The notes beneath the pieces were generated by a model. It ran no database searches. It saw only the letters and a program-made list of their open reading frames with translations, and was not told where the DNA came from. Positions 42,625 to 50,779 of a DNA stretch of 64,000 nt are shown piece by piece. Origin of the DNA: an uncultured Campylobacter sp. (GTDB lineage Bacteria; Campylobacterota; Campylobacteria; Campylobacterales; Campylobacteraceae); the NCBI RefSeq assembly GCF_963518785.1, contig NZ_CAUQKJ010000003.1, positions 1 to 64,000 on the forward strand, written 5' to 3'. Position 1 is the stretch's first letter. Each line of letters opens with the position of its first letter. Position numbers and translations under genes: made by a program.

Positions 42625-42695
42625 ACACGAACAGCTTCAATGTAGATGGAAAAAGTTATTATCCTCCGCAATCGAAGCGATGGGATCATATTTGA
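42621..42695 (+). pseudogene. 24-codon ORF, probable gene remnant
   Basis: The ATG overlaps the Imm32-like stop and the peptide MNTNSFNVDGKSYYPPQSKR ends at TGA 42693. Protein-like reading continues in frame for about 17 codons (RRFMNDGVVRKKRR), so the gene may have been cut by the TGA. Confidence 0.3.
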
Positions 42696-42745
42696 CGGCG
42701 CTTTATGAATGACGGCGTAGTGCGCAAAAAAAGGAGAATAAGTCA

Positions 42746-43261
42746 GTGCTACCGAATAAAATTTATATAAAAGACGATCCTCTAACTATCGATGAGGAAC
42801 TTATGGGGCATGAGTATCATAAATTAGATATTAAAATTCTAGAAGACAAAAAGCTTGTGGTATTAGGCTTTACTACGAATTTGGCTATGTATTATTTCGC
42901 AAAAAACATTTTAACATCATCGTATAATGAAAGGGTCTCATACCTAGAGCTTTTTCCTTATGATACAGTGAACGGAGCGCGATTTGCAAAAAATAGCGCT
43001 CAACTATGCATAGATATAGAGGAATTTATTAAAATGGACGAAGCGGAGTGCTATATAACGGACGATATGGACAGGTATAAATTTGAGCTGGATTTTAAAA
43101 CATTCTACCAAAGCGTTACATTTTATTTCCCTAATACGAAGGATTATATAAATTTCGCCAAATATCTGCTAAGCATGAGTATCTACAATAGAAAAAATAG
43201 GGTAAAATTTTATAGCGAAGATTATACATTGATTTTACAATACTCCAGGTTTGTCATATGA
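42746..43261 (+). CDS. hypothetical immunity-array protein, 171 aa
   Basis: A soluble, acidic and tyrosine-rich 171-residue protein starting at GTG after an AAAGGAGAATAAG site. It has two alpha/beta halves (KLVVLGFTTNLAMYYFAKNI; VTFYFPNTKDYINFAKYLL) that share the pattern of strand, then FAK.(I/L)L, which hints at an internal duplication. Not assigned to a family. Low G+C and the position after an Imm32-like gene suggest an immunity-type role. Confidence 0.55.
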   Translation: MLPNKIYIKDDPLTIDEELMGHEYHKLDIKILEDKKLVVLGFTTNLAMYYFAKNILTSSYNERVSYLELFPYDTVNGARFAKNSAQLCIDIEEFIKMDEAECYITDDMDRYKFELDFKTFYQSVTFYFPNTKDYINFAKYLLSMSIYNRKNRVKFYSEDYTLILQYSRFVI

Positions 43262-43326
43262 GAAATTTAGAGCGATCAAAAATAAAATTTATCTCCCGTA
43301 AAGCCCAAATTTAAGGATTGGGCGGT

Positions 43327-43389
43327 ATGGCTCAAAACGTTATAAATAAAGCAGATCATAACGAAAAGAAGCGGCAAAATGTTAGATAG
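43327..43389 (+). pseudogene. 20-residue ORF, probable gene remnant
   Basis: A 20-codon peptide (MAQNVINKADHNEKKRQNVR) whose TAG overlaps the start of the next gene. No ribosome site beyond GGGCGG; probably a remnant or leader. Confidence 0.2.
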
Positions 43390-43783
43390 AATTGGCTATT
43401 TTTTTCTTGGCGTAGTATTCTTTTTATACCTTATAATTTTTGCAGTAAATAAAAATATAAAGATAGGCGAGAAATATATTAAATTTGATGATGCGGGTAT
43501 TTTATGGGTATTGCCCGCAACTGTATTTTTAATAGCGGGTATTTGCTTCTTTTACCTCGCCTTCCGCTCTGAAAAGAACATAAAAAGATATCCGAAGTAT
43601 ATGTGGTGCAAGGACTGCTGTAAATTTTACATGTACGAGGATGTCAAAGATACGGATCAAATTTGCCCGGACTGCGGCAAAAAGCTTACGGAGTATAATG
43701 ACGGCGACTATTGGAAAAGAAACGCCTCCGATCAAAACACTAAAACTCCGAAGATCAAAAAGCGTAAATTTAAAAAGCGATGA
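43379..43783 (+). CDS. membrane zinc-ribbon protein, copy A
   Basis: A 134-residue protein with two membrane helices (IGYFFLGVVFFLYLIIFAV and WVLPATVFLIAGICFFYLAF) followed by a small zinc ribbon with two CxxC knuckles (MWCKDCCKFY and ICPDCGKK), and a basic tail. It is a paralogue of the next gene: both share the AFRSEK.IK.YPK.M.CK.C.KFY block. Family unknown. Gene order in an orphan immunity array suggests protection at the membrane, but nothing in the sequence proves it. Confidence 0.6.
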   Translation: MLDRIGYFFLGVVFFLYLIIFAVNKNIKIGEKYIKFDDAGILWVLPATVFLIAGICFFYLAFRSEKNIKRYPKYMWCKDCCKFYMYEDVKDTDQICPDCGKKLTEYNDGDYWKRNASDQNTKTPKIKKRKFKKR

Positions 43784-43814
43784 AATTTGATTTGTTATAG
43801 AGGAATATATAAAA

Positions 43815-44243
43815 ATGCTAAATAGAATTTTCGCATTAATCGGCTTTTTTGCTTTTTTTACATGGGGATTGACGGCCGCTTTATTGGGGAAAGTCGATAT
43901 AAAGCCAGACTTTATGGCACCAGTAAAGCTCGAAAGCGCGTATCTGCGTATCATCATAGGAATTTTATGCTTTGCGGCGTACGCTTTCTTTGCGTATCTC
44001 GCATTTCGCTCCGAAAAAAGCATAAAATATTATCCTAAATTTATGCGCTGCAAAGGGTGTTTGAAATTTTATAATTTCTCGGACGTTAAAGATAGGAGCG
44101 TTTGCCCTAAATGCGGAGGCGAGCTACAAGATTATGCTGAGATAGAAAAGTGGAATCAAGCGGAAAAGAATAAAAAGCTTGAAAGATATTATAAATTTGA
44201 AAAAGAGTGGCTAAAGAAGGTGAGCCATGATAAAAATAATTGA
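43815..44243 (+). CDS. membrane zinc-ribbon protein, copy B
   Basis: A 142-residue paralogue of the preceding protein: two membrane helices (ALIGFFAFFTWGLTAALLG; IIIGILCFAAYAFFAYLAF), then RCKGCLKFY and VCPKCGGE knuckles and a Lys-rich helical tail (WNQAEKNKKLERYYKFEKEW). The pair arose by tandem duplication and has diverged greatly outside the shared core. No ribosome site of note. Confidence 0.6.
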   Translation: MLNRIFALIGFFAFFTWGLTAALLGKVDIKPDFMAPVKLESAYLRIIIGILCFAAYAFFAYLAFRSEKSIKYYPKFMRCKGCLKFYNFSDVKDRSVCPKCGGELQDYAEIEKWNQAEKNKKLERYYKFEKEWLKKVSHDKNN

Positions 44244-44279
44244 TGCGCAAGCAAAATCAAAAAGGCCATATGGAAAAAA

Positions 44280-44348
44280 ATGAGCGCTAGGATAGGTTTA
44301 ATACTTTTGGGCGCATTTTAGACGGGTATGATTTTAGGGATTGACTAA
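44280..44348 (+). pseudogene. gene stub with in-frame TAG
   Basis: MSARIGLILLGAF, then TAG at 44319, then TGMILGID and TAA at 44346 in the same frame. It reads as the hydrophobic start of a lost third membrane protein. The TAG again lies where a Gln codon would restore the reading. Confidence 0.3.
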
Positions 44349-44547
44349 ATTTTAAAAATTCCAGCTAGATCCGCTTCGCAAATTTGCCGTTTTAAAAACA
44401 AACGCCGCTAAAGAGTCTAAATTTAAAACCGAAATTCTACCGCGCCTCTCAAAATGCTCAAAACTAAAATTTCATCCAGACTACGCCAAAATTTTAAAAA
44501 ATCTATCTTTAATCTTTGAAATTTATTATTATTTAATCAAGAGAAAT

Positions 44548-44553
44548 TATAAT
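44548..44553 (+). promoter_or_regulatory. TATAAT -10 box for the second TonB receptor gene
   Basis: GAAATTATAATATAGCATT carries a consensus -10 about 50 bases before the start codon. The flanking TTATTATTATTTAATC and AATTATAATATAG tracts are A/T-rich in a way that could hold a Fur site, but I cannot match a full box. Confidence 0.45.
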
Positions 44554-44604
44554 ATAGCATTTGCAAATCATTCGCAAAATTCTAATTTTGAATAGGGGAG
44601 AGTG

Positions 44605-46677
44605 ATGTTTAAGAAATTTTATCTTTCAAATGCAGCGATCGCGCTAAGTTTGTGCGCCGCCTTACAACTAAACGGAGCCGAAAATAACGCTACGTCCGCA
44701 AATATCAGCGCGCCTAGCGCAGAGGTGGTAAATTCCGCAGCTTCTAAAAACGCTTCCGGCGCGAACGCCACAAAGCTGGGCACCATCGTAGTTACAGCGA
44801 CGGGCTTTGAGGACACGCTTAAAAACGAGGTTCGCAACGTCTCCGTTATTACCGCGGAGGATATGGAAAACCGCGGATACCGCGATCTGCGCGAAATTTT
44901 AGAAAAGGCGCCGGGGGTTAGCTTCCACGGCGATACGGTCGATCTGCGCGGACAGGGTCAGAAGGCAAATACCTCCGTTAAGGTCCTTCTTAACGGAGTC
45001 GCGCTCAATATGATCGACACGACGCCGACGCCCATCCCGATCAATCTCGTTCCTATTGAGGATATAGAGCGCGTGGAGATCATCCCCGGCGGCGGTAGTG
45101 TGCTTTACGGCAGCGGCACCAGCGGCGGCGTGATAAATATCATCACAAAAAAGGGCGCCAGATACCCATACGCCAATGTCTCCACCAAGATCGCGTCGTA
45201 TAATTATAAAGATCTAAATTTCGGCGCAGGCGGGAATGTGAGCGAAAATTTATTTCTAAAGACCGCGATAAAGGGCTTTGATCAGCATGGATACCGCAAG
45301 GGCGAAAGAGAGCGAGGCTACTATACATCATTTGGACTAAATTATAAAATTTCAGATGATCAAAGCCTCTCTTTTAATCCGAGCTTTTATCGCGCTAGGA
45401 CGCATGATGTGCCGAGTTTAGGGCTTGTTGAGCTCAAAAAGGATCGCCGCCAACAGGGAGGCGAGAGGACATTTACCAAAAGCACGCGACTAAATTTTGA
45501 CTTGGATTATGCGGTGAAATTCGGCGATATATTTGAAGCAAATTTACAGCCTTATTACCAAGATATTAGAATTTTACAAAAGGGCTTTGTGATGAAAGAT
45601 CGCAAAGAGGGGGCAAATTTAAAAGGCAAGCTCGACTACGACAGCGGCGAGTTCATAACGGGATATGATTATCTCAAAAACAAGGGCTTTCGCAGGATAA
45701 ATTTTGACGCCGCGATGAATCCTATGATGAGCCTTTCGCAGCTTACGATCTTTGATATGCAAAAGCTTACCCACTCGGTCTATGCTTTAGAAAAGCACAA
45801 TTTCACCGATCTGTTTTCGCTTAGCGCGGGCGGTCGGTTTGAGCGCGCCGAATACAAAGTAGATCGCGAAGTCTCTACGACGATGCGTAGGATGGGGCGC
45901 ATATTTCATACTCAAGACAGCACGCACGTAACGGATCATAAAAACAACTACGCTTTTGAGATTACGCCGAATTTTAATTATTCCAAGGATGGCAATCTAT
46001 ATTTTAAATTTGAGCGCGGCTATATCTCGCCGGGTCCTAATCAACTCATCGACAAGCTCGGTCGTAACGGCCCTTATGTGCTTAATAACCTCAAATCCGA
46101 AACCTTTAAAACCTACGAGATCGGTCTTAAAGATCTGATCTACGGGCAATACGTAAGCGCTACGATCTTTTGGACCGATACGAAAAACGAGATCGTAAAT
46201 GAAACCCTGGGCAGCTCGATCACCGACGGTTGGCATTTTATCAATATCGACGAGACGCGCCGCAAGGGCGTGGAGCTGTATGCGGAGCAAAGCCTGCTTT
46301 CAAATTTAAAGCTCAGCGAGACCTTTTCATATGTCGACGCCAAGATCCAATCCGGTGCGGATAAAGGCAAGCAGGTTCCGCTAGTGGAGCGCTCGAAGTT
46401 CGTTTTAGGGCTCGATTATGAGCCGATTAGAAATTTAACGCTGATGAGCGATTTTAAATATTTCTCATCATCGCATGACGCCAACCACGATAGGATCGAC
46501 TCGCGCACGATCGTGGATCTGGGCGCTGCGTACCGCTTCGCAAGTGGGTTTTTGATAAGCGCCGGAGTCAAAAACGTCTTTGACGAGGAGTATAATTACA
46601 ACCAAAATTTACGCGCAGACGTCTATACTCCAGCTCCAGGACGCAACTACTACGTGGAGTTTAAATACGCCTATTAG
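44605..46677 (+). CDS. TonB-dependent siderophore/heme-type receptor
   Basis: A 690-residue outer-membrane receptor. A signal peptide (LSNAAIALSLCAALQLNGA) is followed by a low-complexity linker of about 40 residues, a TonB box (TIVVTATG), a plug domain (YRDLREILEKAPGVSFHG; VLYGSGTSGGVINIITKKG) and a 22-strand-like barrel with a C-terminal aromatic (YVEFKYAY). The plug type is that of CirA/FecA-like iron receptors; the ligand is not predictable. ATG 44605 follows GGGGAGAGTG; a GTG three bases earlier is less likely. The gene stands alone with a good promoter and is probably iron-regulated. Confidence 0.92.
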   Translation: MFKKFYLSNAAIALSLCAALQLNGAENNATSANISAPSAEVVNSAASKNASGANATKLGTIVVTATGFEDTLKNEVRNVSVITAEDMENRGYRDLREILEKAPGVSFHGDTVDLRGQGQKANTSVKVLLNGVALNMIDTTPTPIPINLVPIEDIERVEIIPGGGSVLYGSGTSGGVINIITKKGARYPYANVSTKIASYNYKDLNFGAGGNVSENLFLKTAIKGFDQHGYRKGERERGYYTSFGLNYKISDDQSLSFNPSFYRARTHDVPSLGLVELKKDRRQQGGERTFTKSTRLNFDLDYAVKFGDIFEANLQPYYQDIRILQKGFVMKDRKEGANLKGKLDYDSGEFITGYDYLKNKGFRRINFDAAMNPMMSLSQLTIFDMQKLTHSVYALEKHNFTDLFSLSAGGRFERAEYKVDREVSTTMRRMGRIFHTQDSTHVTDHKNNYAFEITPNFNYSKDGNLYFKFERGYISPGPNQLIDKLGRNGPYVLNNLKSETFKTYEIGLKDLIYGQYVSATIFWTDTKNEIVNETLGSSITDGWHFINIDETRRKGVELYAEQSLLSNLKLSETFSYVDAKIQSGADKGKQVPLVERSKFVLGLDYEPIRNLTLMSDFKYFSSSHDANHDRIDSRTIVDLGAAYRFASGFLISAGVKNVFDEEYNYNQNLRADVYTPAPGRNYYVEFKYAY

Positions 46678-46797
46678 CGCGCGTTTAAATTTAGGCGGGG
46701 TTTTGAGCTGCGGACTTTAAAATTTACGGGCGAAATTTAAAATTTTGCCACAGCATGCTTTGCCGCCGCGAGATTAAATTTAATAAAAGGAGCGAAG

Positions 46798-47589
46798 ATG
46801 AAACCGGACTATAAAAACTGGGTGCCTAAGGGCATGATCGCGTCATTTGCCGCGGGTGCGGGCGTGGCGTTAGTTTTATTTTTGATTTTCGGCGTTTGCG
46901 GTTTGGGTGTTAGTGGTGCGCTAAGAGGCGTGCTAGCTGGGCTTTTTGGCGCAGCGACGCTGATTTTGATCGGCTTTACGATCTACTGCGTCGTGTGGTA
47001 CCGCGCGTTTGATTACGGCGGCAAGCGTCAGCTCTCGCGCGCGATCGTAGAGGGCATGGCAAAATACGTGGATCTGCCCGAGGGCGGGCGCGGGCTGGAC
47101 GTAGGCTGCGGTAGCGGCGCGCTAACGATCGCCGTGGCTAAGCGCAACCCGCACGCATCGGTGCTAGGCGTCGATCGCTGGGGCTTTGAGTACGCGTCTT
47201 TTAACAAACAGCTGTGCGAATCCAACGCGCGCGCCGAAGGGGTGCAAAACACCAGCTTCGAGCAGGCCGACGCCACGCAGCTGCCCTTTGAAGATGGCAG
47301 CTTCGATGCGGTTACAAGCAACTACGTCTATCACAACATCATGCGCAAGGAGCGCCAGGCGCTGCTTTTAGAGACGCTCCGCGTGCTTAAAAAGGGCTGC
47401 AGCTTCGCGATCCACGATCTTTTCTCGCGCGGAAACTACGGCGATATGGACGCTTTTATCGCGCGTCTCAAGGAACGGGGCTACGAGCGAGTTGAGCTCA
47501 TAGACACGACGCAGGGGCTTTTCATGGGCCCGCGCGAAGCCAAATGGCTGATGCTCGGTAGCTCAAAATTGCTGGTGGGCAAAAAATAA
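46798..47589 (+). CDS. membrane-anchored class I SAM methyltransferase
   Basis: A 263-residue protein with two N-terminal membrane helices (about residues 12-32 and 42-65) followed by a Rossmann methyltransferase domain: motif I GLDVGCGSGALTIAVA, motif II VLGVDRWG, motif post-II QADATQLPFEDGSFDAV, and NYVYHNI. The helices in front of a UbiE-like domain suggest a membrane-associated substrate such as a lipid or quinone; this is inferred. A strong AAAGGAGCGAAG site precedes the ATG. Confidence 0.9.
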   Translation: MKPDYKNWVPKGMIASFAAGAGVALVLFLIFGVCGLGVSGALRGVLAGLFGAATLILIGFTIYCVVWYRAFDYGGKRQLSRAIVEGMAKYVDLPEGGRGLDVGCGSGALTIAVAKRNPHASVLGVDRWGFEYASFNKQLCESNARAEGVQNTSFEQADATQLPFEDGSFDAVTSNYVYHNIMRKERQALLLETLRVLKKGCSFAIHDLFSRGNYGDMDAFIARLKERGYERVELIDTTQGLFMGPREAKWLMLGSSKLLVGKK

Positions 47590-47592
47590 AAA

Positions 47593-47831
47593 GCCTTCGT
47601 AAATTTGATAAGTTAATGTTGCGGACATCTTTTTTAGCTCCACCGTTTTGACTTCTATCCCCAGCAGGTTGCCTAGGGTAGACGGCTTTTTAAATTTTGC
47701 CCGAATCTCACTCACGATAAAAATGCCATCCTTGCTAAAAGGCTTAATCTCCGAGCCGAAAAACATCTGACTACGTGGCTCGCTAGCAAAATTTGATAGA
47801 CCAGGCTGCCAACATCAATATTCTCATGGTG
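47593..47831 (-). pseudogene. remnant of a YbgC-type acyl-CoA thioesterase
   Basis: Read on the minus strand, pieces of a hot-dog thioesterase are visible in different frames: HHENIDVGSLVYQ (family D-x-G-x-V-Y-H active-site strand), then NFASEPRSQMFFG (family ANYLKFCERARSDMF), then GIFIVSEIRAKFKKPSTLGN and ELKKMSATLTYQIYEG (family strand pattern). A one-base shift separates the first two pieces and about 25 residues are missing between the second and third, and the last strand is replaced by other sequence. Without a start or a continuous frame it cannot be functional. Confidence 0.55.
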
Positions 47832-47896
47832 GATTTATTATAAATTCTTAAAACTTTTTGCCATTTTATACTATTATTAGATAATATACAAATCAA

Positions 47897-49258
47897 TCAC
47901 TTTCTAGTGTCTTTTCTTATGGCTGTTAAAAATTGATAATATAGGTAGCCCAATGAAGCTTTATTGAATAAAAATACAAATGGATTGCGTTTTAATTCGT
48001 CGTCCATATTGCCTATATAAATATACTTCCATAAGTGGTCAAATGCTTTACACAAATATTCAATTTTAAAAGAACATGGATTGATAAATAATTCTTTTAC
48101 TGCATTCAAATGAAGAAATATTGTTGTTAAAACGCCTACCACTATAATCCACAATAATGTCAAAACCCAATTTGTAGAATGATTTGAACTTATATAATGC
48201 AGTTTAAACACAATGTAATCACTTATATTTGCCCATTTGTTTTTTTCAAGATCCATTCTCTTACTTTCTAGCTCCAGGGAATGATATTTATTGGCTTCAA
48301 TTTTATTACCGATTTTTTCAAAATTATTTTTTATAATACGGTATGTTTCTTGCGATGTATGCTTTTTAGATTCAGTTTTATCAAATCCACTTATACCGAA
48401 AAAATTGATTTCCTTATCACAACTTGTAAAGTCAAGATTTAAGCCATTATTAAAAATAGAACCTCTAAAAGAAGTAAATTTTTCAAAAATAATATATTTA
48501 AATTCTGCCTTTGTATTAAAAACACACCTATCAAATAAGGCAAGCCCCCTATATGAAATCTCTTCAAAATTAAACTTATTTTTAAAAACAACTGCTCTAA
48601 ACTCTGCTAATGCTTCAAAATCAACATCTCTAATTTCAATGGAATCAATTTGAGAACTATAAATTATAAAATCACTTTTAAAAATACTATCAATGATTAT
48701 TGCCTGACCAATATTTGTATTGCCAATATTAATTTTATTAATCCCATTATCTGCTATCTTAGTTATAGCGAACTGCAACAATTTGATATCGTTAAAACTC
48801 AAATCAATATGCAAAGTTTTAACATTATTTAGCAGGCTTAAATTTTTAAATGTACAATTATTAAAATTTTTAGTTAACAAATAAATTTCATTGAGCTCAA
48901 TATCCTGGATATTAATATTTATATTGCTATCTTTAAAATTTATATGCCAATCAAGATTAATATCTTCATTCCAAAATTTGACATCACATTTTTCAAAAAT
49001 AAATTTAACAAAATACGTACTATTTATTTTTTCAATCTCTTTTACAATCTCCCCTATTTCTTGATTTATCTTTCCAAATTTAATAAATTTTTCTTCAATG
49101 CATAGGATATCGATGATACTTTTAAAACTAAAATCTTGATTTGGAAGTTGCTCTAAATTTGCTGGTTGGTCGACTTTTATTTCTATATGATAATTTAATT
49201 TTGAAAAATTCACTTGCTTATGTATTATGGATTCTAATTGCTCTTTTAACTCATTCAT
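47897..49258 (-). CDS. A+T-rich pentapeptide-like membrane protein
   Basis: A 453-residue protein whose middle (about residues 110-290) has irregular pentapeptide-type repeats rich in F/L at every fifth position (ALAEFRAVVFKNKFNFEEIS; YRGLALFDRCVF; FEKFTSFRGSIFNNGLNLDF), forming a likely right-handed beta-helix. A Lys/Glu-rich helix follows, and the C-terminus has one or two membrane helices (WVLTLLWIIVVGVLTTIFLH). The A+T content is far above its neighbours, so it is probably acquired. Similar hypothetical proteins with a C-terminal channel-like segment occur scattered in Campylobacter. An AGGTAAATA site precedes the ATG. Function unknown. Confidence 0.65.
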   Translation of the reverse strand: MNELKEQLESIIHKQVNFSKLNYHIEIKVDQPANLEQLPNQDFSFKSIIDILCIEEKFIKFGKINQEIGEIVKEIEKINSTYFVKFIFEKCDVKFWNEDINLDWHINFKDSNININIQDIELNEIYLLTKNFNNCTFKNLSLLNNVKTLHIDLSFNDIKLLQFAITKIADNGINKINIGNTNIGQAIIIDSIFKSDFIIYSSQIDSIEIRDVDFEALAEFRAVVFKNKFNFEEISYRGLALFDRCVFNTKAEFKYIIFEKFTSFRGSIFNNGLNLDFTSCDKEINFFGISGFDKTESKKHTSQETYRIIKNNFEKIGNKIEANKYHSLELESKRMDLEKNKWANISDYIVFKLHYISSNHSTNWVLTLLWIIVVGVLTTIFLHLNAVKELFINPCSFKIEYLCKAFDHLWKYIYIGNMDDELKRNPFVFLFNKASLGYLYYQFLTAIRKDTRK

Positions 49259-49465
49259 TATTTACCTTTCTGCCATTTTTACTTTGTATTTTTATCTGCG
49301 TGTTGCGTCTGCCTCGTTTTGCCGTTTTTGATGCTCTCGCTTAGTAAAATTTGACCCTGCACGCGCAAATTTAGGCGATCGCCGCCGCTTAAATTTATTA
49401 AATTTTTCATTTTTGCTCCTGCGGATTAGTTTTAAAAATTATCGCAAAGCAGCGCTTAAAAGCCG

Positions 49466-50020
49466 CTAAATATCGATGACACCGAGGTGCGAGAGCAAAA
49501 TTTTAACCCCGATTAGGATCAAAATCACGCCGCCTAAAACGGGCGCCTTTGAGTGCAGATATTCGCCCGTTAGCTTGCCTGCGTAGCACGTCGCGACGCA
49601 CAGCGCGAAGCAGACGAGCCCGATTATGCAACAGGCGTAGAGGATGTTTATCTCGCCAAAGGCAAAGGTCACGCCCACGGCCATCGCGTCGATGCTGGTT
49701 GCGATCGCGCCCAGTACCAGCTCCTTCGTGCTTAGGCGTAGAGCTGGCTCGTCCTGCTCGCGACGGGATTCCGCGATCATCTTAACGCCTAAAAACGATA
49801 AAATTCCAAACGCGACGAAGCGATCGATCTGCGCGATAAATTTTACGAAATTTATCCCCAAACCGTAGCCCGCAAGCGGCATTATAAACTGAGCCGCCGC
49901 GTAGAAAAACGCGATGCGCGCGATCTGCGCAAATTTAAAATTCGGATATTTCGCGCCGTTTGAGATACTAAGCGCGACGCTGTCCATCGCAAGCGCGAAA
50001 GCGATGAGTAAAAGCTCCAT
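49466..50020 (-). CDS. mntP: manganese efflux pump MntP
   Basis: A 184-residue, six-helix membrane protein that exports Mn(II). The family motif DxxxxSxxxG is seen in both halves (MDSVALSISNG, about residues 13-23; SIDAMAVGVTFAFG, about 107-120). I start at MELLLIAFALAMDSVAL rather than six codons upstream because AAAAGGG lies just ahead. No yybP-ykoY riboswitch fits in the short spacer. Confidence 0.93.
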   Translation of the reverse strand: MELLLIAFALAMDSVALSISNGAKYPNFKFAQIARIAFFYAAAQFIMPLAGYGLGINFVKFIAQIDRFVAFGILSFLGVKMIAESRREQDEPALRLSTKELVLGAIATSIDAMAVGVTFAFGEINILYACCIIGLVCFALCVATCYAGKLTGEYLHSKAPVLGGVILILIGVKILLSHLGVIDI

Positions 50021-50106
50021 ATTTAGCCCTTTTGGCATTATAAAAGCGTTGATTATACATTAAAATTTTCGAAATAAAATAATCAATCTTTAATTAGGGA
50101 AAAACT

Positions 50107-50736
50107 TTGCTTAAAAAATTAATCCTTTGTTTATTGCCGCTATTTGCGACTGCTAGCTGGGAAGAGGTTGCCGTAAAGGGACTGGACGTGATGCTTAGTG
50201 CGGGCGCGGGCGATAGCGAAAATTTTAAAAACTCGCTAAGCACTCTGATCGAACGCGCTGCAAATGAATACGAACGCACTGGCGTGCAGGATTACGAGCT
50301 CGATCTGCCTAGCTACATTACCGAGCGCGCGGGCAAAAAAAGCATCGCCGTGCAGAATATGCAAAGGCTGGCGAGCAAGAAGCTAAGTCTTGCCGTAGAG
50401 CCGATCAAAAAGCTCGTGCTGGCTAAAATAAAAGATATGTCCGAAGCCGATACTAAGGCGGTAATGAGCGGCGAGGTGCTATTTAGCCACTATCTGCGCA
50501 CCAACGCCTTTGATGAAATTTACGAAATCATTCGCCCTTTGGCACGTGAACTAGGAGCCGACGCGAGCTTTGCTAAAAGCTTTAAAAGTGCCGTCGGACG
50601 CGAGCCTGGAGACGATTTTAGTAGCGAATTCAGCAGCGCCTTTATCAACGAAAGCTTCGATTTTTTAAGCAAAAACGAAAGGGAGTTTCGCAAAAACTCG
50701 GGCGCGATTTTAAACGCCATAAAGACGATCAGATAG
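50107..50736 (+). CDS. exported DUF4197-like protein
   Basis: A 209-residue protein starting at TTG after GGGAAAAAC, with a short signal peptide (LLPLFATAS). The mature part is helical and has QNMQRLASKKLSLAVEPIKK and KAVMSGEVLFSHYLRTNAFD, similar in order to DUF4197 proteins (G...AL.a......A..YFK..T). The role is unknown. It is divergent from mntP with only a short A/T-rich spacer between. Confidence 0.6.
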   Translation: MLKKLILCLLPLFATASWEEVAVKGLDVMLSAGAGDSENFKNSLSTLIERAANEYERTGVQDYELDLPSYITERAGKKSIAVQNMQRLASKKLSLAVEPIKKLVLAKIKDMSEADTKAVMSGEVLFSHYLRTNAFDEIYEIIRPLARELGADASFAKSFKSAVGREPGDDFSSEFSSAFINESFDFLSKNEREFRKNSGAILNAIKTIR

Positions 50737-50779
50737 GCGCGACCGCACTAAAATCTCGGCGAAATTTTACTTTAAATTT

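Noticed and set aside
50039..50106. Manganese riboswitch upstream of mntP
   Set aside because: The spacer is too short and A/T-rich to hold a yybP-ykoY fold.
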